From the NCBI RefSeq assembly GCF_900156535.1, contig NZ_FTNV01000004.1, positions 62,001 through 126,000 on the forward strand: 64,000 bases of DNA. The letters run 5' to 3'. Every line of letters begins with the position of its first letter. The stretch's first letter is position 1. Made by a program: the position numbers and the translations under genes. Under the pieces are notes generated by a model that was given only the letters and a program-made list of their open reading frames with translations, had not been told where the DNA came from and ran no database searches. Origin of the DNA: Roseovarius nanhaiticus (lineage in GTDB: Bacteria; Pseudomonadota; Alphaproteobacteria; Rhodobacterales; Rhodobacteraceae). Below are positions 55,631 to 64,000 of the stretch, piece by piece.

Positions 55631-57711
55631 GCCGCGACGACGCCGATCAAGGAAGGCTGCGCATCAGTGCCGATTTCCTCGAAAGACAAAACTGGATTTC
55701 CGATATTGCGCGCCGCCAGCACCGTGCGGAGGAAGCGGCGCCGTGCGGTCGATGTCACGATCGCCGGGTAGATCCCCATATCCGCAGCGCGTGCAACCTC
55801 GCCCGAAACCGAGCTGGTCAGCGTGTTGAAGAGCTCGGGCGGCAGCGCCACGTCAAGCCGCCCACGATCGCCGTCCATCTGATAGGTCTGGAACGTGTCC
55901 TCCCATTCCGGCGCCAGCTGAATCAGCGGCAGCGTGCCATCGTCGCGCTGCAAATTCGCCACCAGCTGGAAACCCAGTCTCTGACGGACTTGCTCGCAAA
56001 TCGCATCCGGACCTTGCACGATCTGGCGCGCCTCGGCCGTCGCTTCGAGGATTAGGGGCAGGTTTCGCACCGAAACCTGCTCGGCCAGAAGCAGCCGCAG
56101 CACCGCATGCAGAAGGTCGGCCGGGACGCGATCAGGAATCATTTCATCCAGCAATTTGCGATTGGCCTCGGACCGGGCCGGATCGCTGAGATTAACCATT
56201 TCGTCGAGAAGGCGCCGCATCGCTTTCGTGGTCAAAAGACGGCTGAGATTGCGCCGAATAACTTCGAGCAGGTGGGTAGCCAAAATTTCGGTCGGCGCGA
56301 CGATCGTGGCGCCAGACAGCGCGGCTTGCTCTTGGTCCTCGGTCGAGATCCATCGCGCTGGGGCGCCATAGACAGGCTCGGTCACTTTTTCGCCCGGCGG
56401 CAGATCTGCGACCGACCCGGGATCGAGAAGCAGAACCTGATCGACCCGCAGTCGCGCACGCCCCTGCTCGACCCCTTGGATGCGAATGGCATAACTTCCT
56501 CCGGGGAGTGACGGATCATCAGTCAGGCGTATTTCCGGCAGGATCAGCCCGTATCGCGTGGCCACATGGGTGCGCATATTTGCGATCCGCGCGTCGAGGC
56601 CTGTACCCGGATCGAGCACGAGGTTGACGAGATCTGGCGCGAATTCAACATGGATGTCGTCAAGCTCCAGAACATCGCCCAATGATTTCTCGCGCGGCTT
56701 TTCTTCAGTCTCCTGCAACGGCTTTTCAAGAGCCGCCGCCTGTGCCTTCCGGTAAGACAGAACCGCAATCGCGCCCAAGCTGATCCCACCGATCATGAAC
56801 GGGATGAAAGGCAGTCCGGGAACAAGCGCAAACATCACCATGAGCACAGCGACCGTCCCCATCGCCGCCGGGTGACGCCCCAGCTGCGCCGTCAGCGCAA
56901 GATCCGTTGCACCGGTGCTGCCCCCACGTGCGAGCAAAAGGGCCGAGGCGATCGAGATGATCACCGCGGGGATTTGCGTGACCAGACCATCTCCGACCGT
57001 CAGAATCGTGTAGGTTTCGAAGGCCGTGCCCAGGGGCATGTCATGCACGACAATACCCATGATCAAGCCCATCACGAGGTTCAAAAGCGTGATCAAAAGA
57101 CCGGCGACCGCATCTCCCTTGACGAATTTCGACGCGCCGTCGAGCGAGCCAAAGAAGGTCGTTTCCTGTTGCTCGCGCTCCCGTCTCTCGCGTGCCTGTC
57201 GGTGATCGATCGCTCCGGCGGACATATCGCTGTCGATCGCCAGCTGCTTGCCCGGCATGCCGTCCAGCGCGAAGCGCGCGCCCACCTCTGCCATGCGAGC
57301 CGCACCTTTGGTAATCACCATGAAGTTCACAATCAGCAGAACGCCAAAGACCACGAGGCCCAGAAACACGCTCCCGCTCATCACGAAACTGGCAAATCCC
57401 TCAATGACATCGCCGGCGGCGTCCGTCCCGGTATGCCCCTGCCCGATGATCAGCTTTGTCGATGACACGTTTAGGGAAAGCCGTAACATCAGAGATGCCA
57501 GAAGGATCGTAGGAAACGCTGAGAAATCCAATGGGCGCTCGATAAAGAGCGTGACGGTAAAGATGAGAATCGCCAGCGCGAATGACGCCGCGAGCCCCAC
57601 ATCCAGCACCCAGGCGGGGACCGGCAAGATCATCATGACGATGATCGCCATAAGCGCGAGGGCCAGAAGGACGGTTGGCTGAAAAACATCGCGGACGGAG
57701 AACCGGCTCAT
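55627..57711 (-). CDS. flhA: Flagellar export protein FlhA
   Basis: 694 aa. The N-terminal half has eight membrane segments (PVPAWVLDVGLAASFALAILI, FPTILLASLMLRLSLNVSSTK and others) and the FHIPEP-region equivalent FALDGMPGKQLAIDSDMSAG. The C-terminal half is the cytoplasmic docking platform. It takes substrates from FliI-FliJ and chaperones. Overlaps the transglycosylase gene by 4 nt. Confidence 0.95.
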   Translation of the reverse strand: MSRFSVRDVFQPTVLLALALMAIIVMMILPVPAWVLDVGLAASFALAILIFTVTLFIERPLDFSAFPTILLASLMLRLSLNVSSTKLIIGQGHTGTDAAGDVIEGFASFVMSGSVFLGLVVFGVLLIVNFMVITKGAARMAEVGARFALDGMPGKQLAIDSDMSAGAIDHRQARERREREQQETTFFGSLDGASKFVKGDAVAGLLITLLNLVMGLIMGIVVHDMPLGTAFETYTILTVGDGLVTQIPAVIISIASALLLARGGSTGATDLALTAQLGRHPAAMGTVAVLMVMFALVPGLPFIPFMIGGISLGAIAVLSYRKAQAAALEKPLQETEEKPREKSLGDVLELDDIHVEFAPDLVNLVLDPGTGLDARIANMRTHVATRYGLILPEIRLTDDPSLPGGSYAIRIQGVEQGRARLRVDQVLLLDPGSVADLPPGEKVTEPVYGAPARWISTEDQEQAALSGATIVAPTEILATHLLEVIRRNLSRLLTTKAMRRLLDEMVNLSDPARSEANRKLLDEMIPDRVPADLLHAVLRLLLAEQVSVRNLPLILEATAEARQIVQGPDAICEQVRQRLGFQLVANLQRDDGTLPLIQLAPEWEDTFQTYQMDGDRGRLDVALPPELFNTLTSSVSGEVARAADMGIYPAIVTSTARRRFLRTVLAARNIGNPVLSFEEIGTDAQPSLIGVVAA

Positions 57712-58436
57712 TGCGCAGTGTCCTTTTTCGCAAAAAGAGGCCGTCTCGACTGTGCGGCTCCGCCCAGCGGCACGAGCGAGCCGAAACGCGACGCGACCGT
57801 GGCGGTCTTTAAAAACGGATATGGGTTGTCGCGCGTCACCGGTGCACTGCTCTGATCCGATGCCGCTTGCGCCAAATTGGACTGCCCGCTGCTTCGAGGA
57901 TCCAACGACGCGATAATTTTATCAAACCGCGCGCGGTATCGGTCCGAATGGTTCGGCGTGCGCGAATGATAGGCGCCCGCCGCGGCAGACCAATCAATCG
58001 TTTCGCGGCGCAGGGCCTGCAGAAATTCAGCCGCATAGAGCGCATTGGATTGCGGATCAAACATCTCGTCAATGGACGAGAAATGATGTCCGTGCCATTT
58101 GTAATTCACCTGAAAACACCCGACATCAAAGCTGCGCGCACCAATTCCGTGATGCCGCGAGACGTATGCGAGTGCCTCAGCGCGGGATGCGAACCACTTA
58201 CCAGCGCCCTCCATGTTCACGGTCCAGGGCCATGGAGTAAGACGACCTTCGACAGCCCGCCCCGTCTCGCTGCGCGTGATAGCCAGCAAGACGTCCAAAG
58301 GAACGCCCGTTTGCGATGATGCAGCCCGCGCCGCCTGATCACAGATTTCGGATGTGGCTGCCGAGGTGCTTGCGGGGAGACAGACCACCAACGCGCAAAC
58401 GATCCTGCGCAACGCCGTTGCAACGCTACCCGACAT
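57708..58436 (-). CDS. Lytic transglycosylase (SLT domain), flagellar locus
   Basis: 242 aa from the ATG at 58434-58436, which gives a signal peptide (IVCALVVCLPASTSAA); a longer frame reaches 58499. The SLT core is present: LLAITRSETGR with the catalytic glutamate, SFDVGCFQVNYKWHG, and AAGAYHSRTPNHSDRYRARF. It probably opens peptidoglycan for the rod, complementing the FlgJ that has no muramidase domain. Overlaps flhA by 4 nt. Confidence 0.85.
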   Translation of the reverse strand: MSGSVATALRRIVCALVVCLPASTSAATSEICDQAARAASSQTGVPLDVLLAITRSETGRAVEGRLTPWPWTVNMEGAGKWFASRAEALAYVSRHHGIGARSFDVGCFQVNYKWHGHHFSSIDEMFDPQSNALYAAEFLQALRRETIDWSAAAGAYHSRTPNHSDRYRARFDKIIASLDPRSSGQSNLAQAASDQSSAPVTRDNPYPFLKTATVASRFGSLVPLGGAAQSRRPLFAKKDTAQ

Positions 58437-58574
58437 TGCGCTGGCTCCGCTTCGGCAGAATTGATCTCCACCTGCGATGCAGCCGATTCTATCCAACACG
58501 CGACCCCTTCTTACGTTCTGTAGTTCGAGATCGAAATTAGCGTCGAATTCTTTACAAAAACTGACCGACAGCCA

Positions 58575-60842
58575 TCATTCGGCGTTATTCACGCCGATGA
58601 TGCCGGTCTCGCTTAGCAGCTTGGCAATATCTGACCTGGCGCCTTCGCTCTGCTCCAAGAGCTGCTTGCCACGCTGAAGTTGGCGGGAATCAAGTGCCGC
58701 CTCAACATCTTCAGTTTGATCGATAACGTTGCCGAGGGCCGGGCCGGCGATTTCACTTGCAGCGTCCCAAGCCTCGGCGAGAAGCGCCTCGCGCAGCGCG
58801 TCGTCTGAACGGCCCGCCGCCAAGTAGGCGTGATGTGCGGATACGTGATTGCCTTTCATCCCGTATGCCTTTGCCCGTAAGATTTGCGCCTCCTCGCCCT
58901 CCAGCCCCATGAGCCCGGCCAGTGCCGCCTCCGGCAGCCCGCTGGCCAAGTCAATCTCGGCCTCCAGATATCGGGCCCGTTCGGTCAGCCCCCAGGATTT
59001 CGATGCGCTCAAATATCTTCGCGCTTCATCAGGAAATCCCAAATCCAGCATACGGCGCGCTATTTCGAATAGGACCTGACCGCTCGCTGCAGACCATTTC
59101 ACACCATTTTCTGGCAAAAATTGTTTCAGGAACTGCAAATCACTACTGCCGCGAACGATAAGTGCTGCAACCGCCGCGATGGCTCGCTGCTCGGATGGTG
59201 ATGCATTTTTCGCGGCCCGCTCAAGCAGGCCGGCCACTGCCTCATCATAAAGGCCGGCAGAGGCCGCTGCTGCGATACTAGCATCCACGAGTTGCACCCC
59301 CAGGGGACCGCCTCGTTGCTCCTGCGCGTGGCTTTCGATCAACGACTTCGTGGCGGAATCAACAGCTTTCTTCGAATCAATTTGCGCCCAAACCATCTCC
59401 AATACCGCAGCGGCCGAATGCGCGTTGTTTTGATTGACGACGTCCTCGTAAAGCTTGGCTGCGTCAGCGGGATTATCCGCCCGAGCTTCTGCGAGGGCGC
59501 GAGCCATGACCTCAGCGTCGGTGGCGGTTCTGGGAGCCCATTCTAGCAGCTTCATGATACGAGCAGAGTCGTCCGCGCGGCCCCAATCCGTAAACTTCAC
59601 CGCCAAACGAGGCACAAGTAATTCACGCAAGTGAATTGGATAGCTAGACAAAGTGCGTAGCATCGCATTCACGTTGGGAAGCTGATCAAGCAGGTCACCG
59701 GACTGTGCTAGCGCCGACCAAAGAGCAACGGCCCCGTCACATTCGATTTGTCGGTTAAAAACCGATATGTCGTAAGTCTCCTGCTCGACGATCAGAGCCA
59801 TGGCGTTCAGGATCTCAGCGGTTTCGCTATCCTCGATCCACTCGACCAACTGCTGCGCCTCTTTTCCAAAACCGAAGTATACGTAAAGACGCGCAAGCCT
59901 CAAAGCGGCCGCGGGCGATACAACATCAAGATCCTCCACGAATCCCAGCCGCGCTGCACTCATTTGCTGCGCAAAGGACCGGTCGGTGCCCCATAGATCA
60001 ATGGCGAGTTGCTCGTCCGGCAAACAGGCCCAGCCCGCAGCAGTGTGCGCCTGATCCGGTATAGTCGAATTCGGATCGAGCTCGGTCGCGCTTAGGGTTC
60101 CGAAGCTGACATGCCTTGAAACGTCCGGTTGCGTATCGGCGCCGTCCACCCTCAGTGGATCGGTAGCACTGAGGCCTCCCCTGTCCTCGGAGGTGTTGAT
60201 AGTCCGATGGTTCTCGACCTTTAGCAAACCCATTGAGGCGGCGATCGTTATGTCTTGCGCAATGGCTTTCCGTGCAGGTCTCAAAAAATCGGTAGTCTGA
60301 TCCACTACTTTGGGTTGGTCTTTCATCAATGCGGCGAGGCGCGAACTTGCGAGTCGGCCTGCTGTAACGGGCCGGGATGATGCAATCAGGGCAGCTGACA
60401 CGGGCAAACCGGACGTGTGTGGGTGGTCGCGATTCAGCGCCGCTTCCGCAGTCGATGGTTCATCGGGGCCACGCGGCGCGCCTAGAATGTCGATTACCAG
60501 CATCGAATTCCCAGCCCAGCTGATGTCGACGCGGCAATCGCAATTCATCTCGATTTCCATTGCCCCAACTTGATCGGCAACATTCACGCGCGCCAAGCGA
60601 TTTGCGGACAAACGATCGAAAACTTGGTCAAGATCGAAGGTTCCTTCGAAGCCTTGGATCGCAATGGTTCGCCTGCGGCCATCTTCCTTTACGGACCAAG
60701 GAAATCGTTTTGGTACATCTACCACCAATCTCGAAAAACCATCGTGCTCGCCAGACCGGACCGTTGCCTGCTGCGCGCAGGCAACGTCGCCGATTAAGAG
60801 CACCGCAAGCGCCGCAACGAGATAATTTCCACTCCACATCAT
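58575..60842 (-). CDS. Large periplasmic protein between motA and the transglycosylase gene
   Basis: About 755 aa from the ATG at 60840-60842 (overlapping the motA stop); a second ATG follows at once. A signal peptide (NYLVAALAVLLIGDVACAQ) precedes an AMIN-like beta segment (FSRLVVDVPKRFPWSVKEDGRRR), a low-complexity middle and a long helical C-terminal part (about 320-755) with TPR-like repeats (YLEAEIDLASGLPEAALAGL, AAKLYEDVVNQNNAHSAAAVLEM). The motA coupling suggests a stator or motor accessory role, perhaps like the periplasmic MotC of rhizobia, but I cannot show homology. Confidence 0.65.
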   Translation of the reverse strand: MMWSGNYLVAALAVLLIGDVACAQQATVRSGEHDGFSRLVVDVPKRFPWSVKEDGRRRTIAIQGFEGTFDLDQVFDRLSANRLARVNVADQVGAMEIEMNCDCRVDISWAGNSMLVIDILGAPRGPDEPSTAEAALNRDHPHTSGLPVSAALIASSRPVTAGRLASSRLAALMKDQPKVVDQTTDFLRPARKAIAQDITIAASMGLLKVENHRTINTSEDRGGLSATDPLRVDGADTQPDVSRHVSFGTLSATELDPNSTIPDQAHTAAGWACLPDEQLAIDLWGTDRSFAQQMSAARLGFVEDLDVVSPAAALRLARLYVYFGFGKEAQQLVEWIEDSETAEILNAMALIVEQETYDISVFNRQIECDGAVALWSALAQSGDLLDQLPNVNAMLRTLSSYPIHLRELLVPRLAVKFTDWGRADDSARIMKLLEWAPRTATDAEVMARALAEARADNPADAAKLYEDVVNQNNAHSAAAVLEMVWAQIDSKKAVDSATKSLIESHAQEQRGGPLGVQLVDASIAAAASAGLYDEAVAGLLERAAKNASPSEQRAIAAVAALIVRGSSDLQFLKQFLPENGVKWSAASGQVLFEIARRMLDLGFPDEARRYLSASKSWGLTERARYLEAEIDLASGLPEAALAGLMGLEGEEAQILRAKAYGMKGNHVSAHHAYLAAGRSDDALREALLAEAWDAASEIAGPALGNVIDQTEDVEAALDSRQLQRGKQLLEQSEGARSDIAKLLSETGIIGVNNAE

Positions 60843-61708
60843 GCGGCGTCCTGCTTGACCGACTTCAGTGCTTCTTCCAGATCGCCGAAGGAGGGCCTGC
60901 AATGCGCTGGTGTGTTTTGACGGCCGACCTCAATGCAAATGTTGGTCGCGTGATTGTGCAGATTAGCAACAAGAACCTCACGAATTAGGTGATAGAAATG
61001 TGCATCCTCTTCGACCACGGCCTTCACCTTGGCCGCGAACGGTCCTACCAAGCCATAGGCCAGAAACACGCCTAGGAAAGTCCCGACAAGCGCACCACCA
61101 ATCATCTTGCCCAGGATTTCCGGGGGCTGGTCGATAGAGGCCATCGTCTTGATGACACCGAGAACAGCCGCCACGATACCAAGAGCGGGCAGACCATCGG
61201 CCATGGTCTGAAGTGCATGACTTGAATGCAGCGCATGTGAAAGGGTCGCATCCATCCGCTTTTCAAGCACTTCTTCCACCTGATGCGGATCATCATAGTT
61301 CATGGATGCCGAACGCAAAGTGTCACTGATGAGCGCCACCGCCTCCTTATCGGCCAGTATTCTTGGATATTTCCCAAAGATCGAAGACGCTTCCGGCGCT
61401 TCGATATGCTCTTCGATCGCCACCGGATTAGACCGCGCAAGGCGTACCAACTCGAAGAGGAGGCACAGCAGGTCACGGTAATCACCCTGCTTCCATTTGG
61501 CTCCTTTGAAGACTTTGCCAACATCCTTGAGCGTGTGTTTGACGCCGGCCATGTCGTTACTCAGCAAAAACGCACCCGTCGCCGCACCGCCAATCATCAT
61601 CATTTCGAAGGGAAGGGATTTGAGGATGATGCCCAGCTTGCCACCCGCCGCAAGGTAGCCGCCGAAAACCATCACAAATATGACGACGATACCGATCAGC
61701 CCGATCAT
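60839..61708 (-). CDS. motA: Flagellar motor stator protein MotA
   Basis: 289 aa. Four membrane helices, with GYLAAGGKLGIILKSLPFEMMMIGGAATGAFLL at the start and GIVAAVLGVIKTMASIDQPPEILGKMIGGALVGTFLGVFLAYGLVGPFA near the end, diagnostic of MotA. The cytoplasmic loop carries the charged residues that contact FliG. With MotB (not in the window) it forms the proton channel. Confidence 0.96.
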   Translation of the reverse strand: MIGLIGIVVIFVMVFGGYLAAGGKLGIILKSLPFEMMMIGGAATGAFLLSNDMAGVKHTLKDVGKVFKGAKWKQGDYRDLLCLLFELVRLARSNPVAIEEHIEAPEASSIFGKYPRILADKEAVALISDTLRSASMNYDDPHQVEEVLEKRMDATLSHALHSSHALQTMADGLPALGIVAAVLGVIKTMASIDQPPEILGKMIGGALVGTFLGVFLAYGLVGPFAAKVKAVVEEDAHFYHLIREVLVANLHNHATNICIEVGRQNTPAHCRPSFGDLEEALKSVKQDAA

Positions 61709-61780
61709 GTTGCTCTCCAGAAAACGATTCCAGCGCCATCTTGCGCGCTGCGGGTTAAGATTAGCTGACCGCCGAAAGAC

Positions 61781-62371
61781 TCACTCTTTGGGCGCACCTG
61801 CGTTCCGTCCCGCGAGGACGACGGAAAAACTGTGGGCCGCACCAGGGCTGAGCCCTGCCATGATGCCCGCCGCAGCCTCGGCCTTCATTCGGCCAAGAAA
61901 TCCGGCAGCGAATTCGGGATTCATCTCTTCAAAGAGTGCGGCGGCCTGCTTGGGCTTCATGTTTTCGTAAACCCGCGTCAGACGATCGATGTCGGTCTCG
62001 GCTGCAGTATCCGCGATCGTCAGCGTCTGGCGCAGTTGCTCTTCTGCGGATTTCAACTGTGCCAGCTTTGCCTCCAGTTGTCTGTCAGCCGCTTGCAGCG
62101 CTTGCTGGCGCGTGGTGATCTCGATCTCCCGTTGTCGGATCTGTGCCTCGCGCGTCTGAAAGCTCTTGAGCATGTCATGCAGATCGTCCTCCGTGGTGCA
62201 CGCCTCAGCCGATGCAAGACCTTCAATCTCAGGTGCATCCAATGCGCGCGCCCATGCGCCCCCGACATCGCCGCCCAGCCGCAAAACCGCCGATAGCACC
62301 AGCAGGCCTGTCAGCATCGTTAGCGCTCCGCGCATCATCCTGCCGCGTTTGCGGCGCGCTCTTTTGCTCAT
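61781..62371 (-). CDS. motE: MotE-family flagellar motor chaperone
   Basis: 196 aa. One N-terminal membrane helix (MLTGLLVLSAVLRLGG), a coiled coil of about 60 residues (REAQIRQREIEITTRQQALQAADRQL) and a C-terminal MgtE-N-like repeat YENMKPKQAAALFEEMNPEFAAGFLGRMKAEAAAGIM, the MotE pattern. MotE helps place MotC/MotB stators in alphaproteobacteria. Overlaps the next gene by 4 nt. Confidence 0.78.
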   Translation of the reverse strand: MSKRARRKRGRMMRGALTMLTGLLVLSAVLRLGGDVGGAWARALDAPEIEGLASAEACTTEDDLHDMLKSFQTREAQIRQREIEITTRQQALQAADRQLEAKLAQLKSAEEQLRQTLTIADTAAETDIDRLTRVYENMKPKQAAALFEEMNPEFAAGFLGRMKAEAAAGIMAGLSPGAAHSFSVVLAGRNAGAPKE

Positions 62372-62733
62372 TGCGACGCTCCAGCAGGGTTGTGGCGGCG
62401 AAAAATCGGCCCCAAGGGCGACTTCGCCTCGGGCGATTTTTCGGACTGGGCTGGAAGATCGTGCATCGACGCGACCATCAATTCGAGCCGTTTGGACACG
62501 GCTTCTGCCCGTTCGGTCAACGTTTCAAGCGCCTCACCCGATGCTCCGGCGGTGGTTTGAGCGGCCTCCAAAGTCTTGGTCAGATCGTCCACCTGCGCCG
62601 AAAGGACCGCGACAGCGCCCCCGACACCGGTTTCAAGATCGTTGAAGCGGCTTAGCCGCCGCCCGAGAATGAAGCAGTAAAATGCAGCACCCAATGCACC
62701 CGCCACGAGCAGAATATCGGCAATCAGTTCCAT
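62368..62733 (-). CDS. Small membrane-anchored coiled-coil protein of the flagellar locus
   Basis: 121 aa: one N-terminal membrane helix (DILLVAGALGAAFYCFILG) and a helical region predicted to coil (VDDLTKTLEAAQTTAGASGEALETLTERAEAVSKRLELM), then a Pro/Lys-rich tail. No family recognised. It lies between fliL and motE in a leftward unit and overlaps motE by 4 nt, so a motor accessory role is likely. Confidence 0.6.
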   Translation of the reverse strand: MELIADILLVAGALGAAFYCFILGRRLSRFNDLETGVGGAVAVLSAQVDDLTKTLEAAQTTAGASGEALETLTERAEAVSKRLELMVASMHDLPAQSEKSPEAKSPLGPIFRRHNPAGASQ

Positions 62734-62742
62734 GTTAGGCCC

Positions 62743-63243
62743 TCAGTTAAGTACGAATTCCATGATCAGCAGATCGTTGATCCGCCCTTCTCCCACTACG
62801 ATCTGCGCACGCCGCAACATGTGCCCGCGCAATCGGACCAGCGCGGCTTTGTCCGTCAAATCAGCCAGCTCCAGCGCGCGCAGATACGAGTTGAGAACGT
62901 CGACAACGCGCGGCATGAGATGCTCGACATCCGTTCGGTAGGCGGGCGTCACTTCAAGCTGTGCGCGAAATCGCAGATGCTTGCCTGTGGCACCGTTTCC
63001 CAACGAGATCACAAGCGGCTCAATCGCCACGTATTCTACGTCCGGCAAATCTTCGACGCTCGCCTGCGCGTCCGTCTCCGCGGGCACTGATGCAGCAAGC
63101 GATTCGGCGCCCATGATCAGGCCCGACCACACCGCATAAAATCCGCCGCCAGCACCTGCCAGCGCCAACACAAGCCCGATGATCAAGGGCTTTTTAGAGC
63201 GTTTTACCGGAGCTTCGCCCGTGTCTTCTTTGGTCACCGCCAT
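62743..63243 (-). CDS. Second FliL-like basal body protein
   Basis: 166 aa from the ATG at 63241-63243 with GAGG 9 nt upstream; ATG 63261 is the alternative and the frame to 63360 is spurious. One membrane helix (LIIGLVLALAGAGGGFYAVW) and a FliL domain (VEYVAIEPLVISLGNG ... FRAQLEVTPAYRTDVEHLMPRVVDVLNSYLRALE). It is longer in its conserved part than the copy at 52809. Divergent from fliF. Confidence 0.85.
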   Translation of the reverse strand: MAVTKEDTGEAPVKRSKKPLIIGLVLALAGAGGGFYAVWSGLIMGAESLAASVPAETDAQASVEDLPDVEYVAIEPLVISLGNGATGKHLRFRAQLEVTPAYRTDVEHLMPRVVDVLNSYLRALELADLTDKAALVRLRGHMLRRAQIVVGEGRINDLLIMEFVLN

Positions 63244-63365
63244 TGTCTGAACCTCATTCATGTCCGAACCAACATAACCGTCAGGCACTAACCGATTATT
63301 AAGGCTGATAAGCGAAACATGACCCCAACGTCCGGCAGAACGCGGGACATGAGGAGGCAAAGAAA

Positions 63366-64000
63366 TTGCAGAATATCGCGACCCTTTGGACCACTCTGGA
63401 TCCGCGCAGACGCATCATCATCATCTTGGCAGGGATCGCGATGTTCGCGGCGGTTCTGGGTCTGTCCCGCATGGCGACGGCGCCCTCGCTCAACCTGCTC
63501 TACGCGGGTCTGGAGAGCGGCCCCGCGGGCGAGGTCGTGCGGGCGCTGGAGCAGCGTGGCGTCACATATGAAGTGCGCGGCGGCGCGATCTTTGTCGATT
63601 CGGCTCAGCGCGACACGCTTCGCATGACACTGGCCAGCGAGGGACTGCCCAGCAATTCCAGCCAGGGATACGAGTTGCTCGATACCCTGTCCGGGTTTGG
63701 CACGACCTCGCAGATGTTCGACGCGGCTTATTGGCGCGCGAAAGAGGGCGAATTGGCGCGGACCATTGTGTCAAACCCCGCGATTGTGGCCGCTCGGGTA
63801 CATATCGCCAATACCGGCTCAAACCCATTTCAGCGGGACGTGCGTTCGACCGCCTCGGTCATGATCACTTCCGCGGGGGGCGATTTACCCGCGAAACAGG
63901 CGCAAGCGCTCAAGTTTCTGGTGGCCAGCGCAGTCGCCGGACTTACTGCCGATGACGTGTCGATCATCGATAGCAGCGGCGGTTTGATCGGCGGCGCGGA
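63366..64000 (+). CDS. fliF: Flagellar MS-ring protein FliF (partial, 3' end outside window)
   Basis: First 211 codons. The start is a TTG at 63366, 7 nt after a strong GAGGAGG site; no ATG fits. The N-terminus has one membrane helix (IIIILAGIAMFAAVLGLSRMA), followed by the ring-building motif LNLLYAGLESGPAGEVVRALEQRGV and LRMTLASEGLPSNSSQGYELLD, diagnostic of FliF. It forms the MS ring on which the motor is assembled. The remaining 300 or so residues lie beyond the window. Confidence 0.92.
   Translation, partial: MQNIATLWTTLDPRRRIIIILAGIAMFAAVLGLSRMATAPSLNLLYAGLESGPAGEVVRALEQRGVTYEVRGGAIFVDSAQRDTLRMTLASEGLPSNSSQGYELLDTLSGFGTTSQMFDAAYWRAKEGELARTIVSNPAIVAARVHIANTGSNPFQRDVRSTASVMITSAGGDLPAKQAQALKFLVASAVAGLTADDVSIIDSSGGLIGGA

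Overview
The window is chromosomal DNA of a flagellated alphaproteobacterium of the Rhodobacterales (Roseobacter-like). The signs are the block gyrB-recF-dnaN-dnaA-rpsT, the ubiE-ubiB pair, a flagellar locus with flaF and flbT and a short flagellin, two fliL-like genes and the overall high G+C.

Layout. 1-6860: a phosphorus-uptake group, namely a 2-aminoethylphosphonate-type ABC transporter (permease cut by the window edge, ATPase, binding protein) and a Na/Pi-cotransporter-like protein, then a small NAD(P)-binding oxidoreductase. 6903-28703: a complete Tn7-like transposon of 21,801 bp. It starts TGTAG, ends CTACA, has matching terminal inverted repeats, several subterminal repeats at each end, and a perfect 5-bp target duplication CTACG at 6898-6902 and 28704-28708. 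It lies directly after the gyrB stop codon. 28709-40373: gyrB, recF, dnaN, dnaA, rpsT, an enoyl-CoA hydratase, mutM, ubiE and ubiB. 40397-40929: two tandemly duplicated genes for small exported proteins. 41193-64000: flagellar genes for hook capping and hook length, rod-binding protein, FlgN, flagellin, FlaF/FlbT, FliI, rod and basal body, export gate, stator, and the start of fliF.

Inside the transposon the core genes tnsA-tnsB-tnsC-tniQ form one leftward operon at the SDR-gene end. TnsA has a PD-(D/E)xK nuclease site and TnsB an exact DD35E triad, so cut-and-paste movement is expected. The cargo holds a tight leftward operon of HigA-like regulator, N6-adenine DNA methyltransferase, PLD-fold nuclease, SF2 helicase and GIY-YIG nuclease. 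Its genes overlap by 4 to 8 nt, and a perfect inverted repeat in front of it could be the regulator's operator. I read it as a restriction-type anti-phage system whose exact combination I do not recognise as a named one. Further cargo is a large membrane-anchored KAP-family P-loop NTPase, an hsdM remnant, two paralogous small ORFs in front of tnsA, and two or three small hypothetical genes near the gyrB end.

The most interesting points are the fully bounded Tn7-like element with gyrB as its likely attachment site, the five-gene restriction-like operon with an apparently toxin-less HigA regulator, and the sharp drop in G+C covering the methyltransferase C-terminal (target recognition) half and the PLD gene, which suggests exchange of a specificity block. 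All calls come from reading the sequence. No database search was run.
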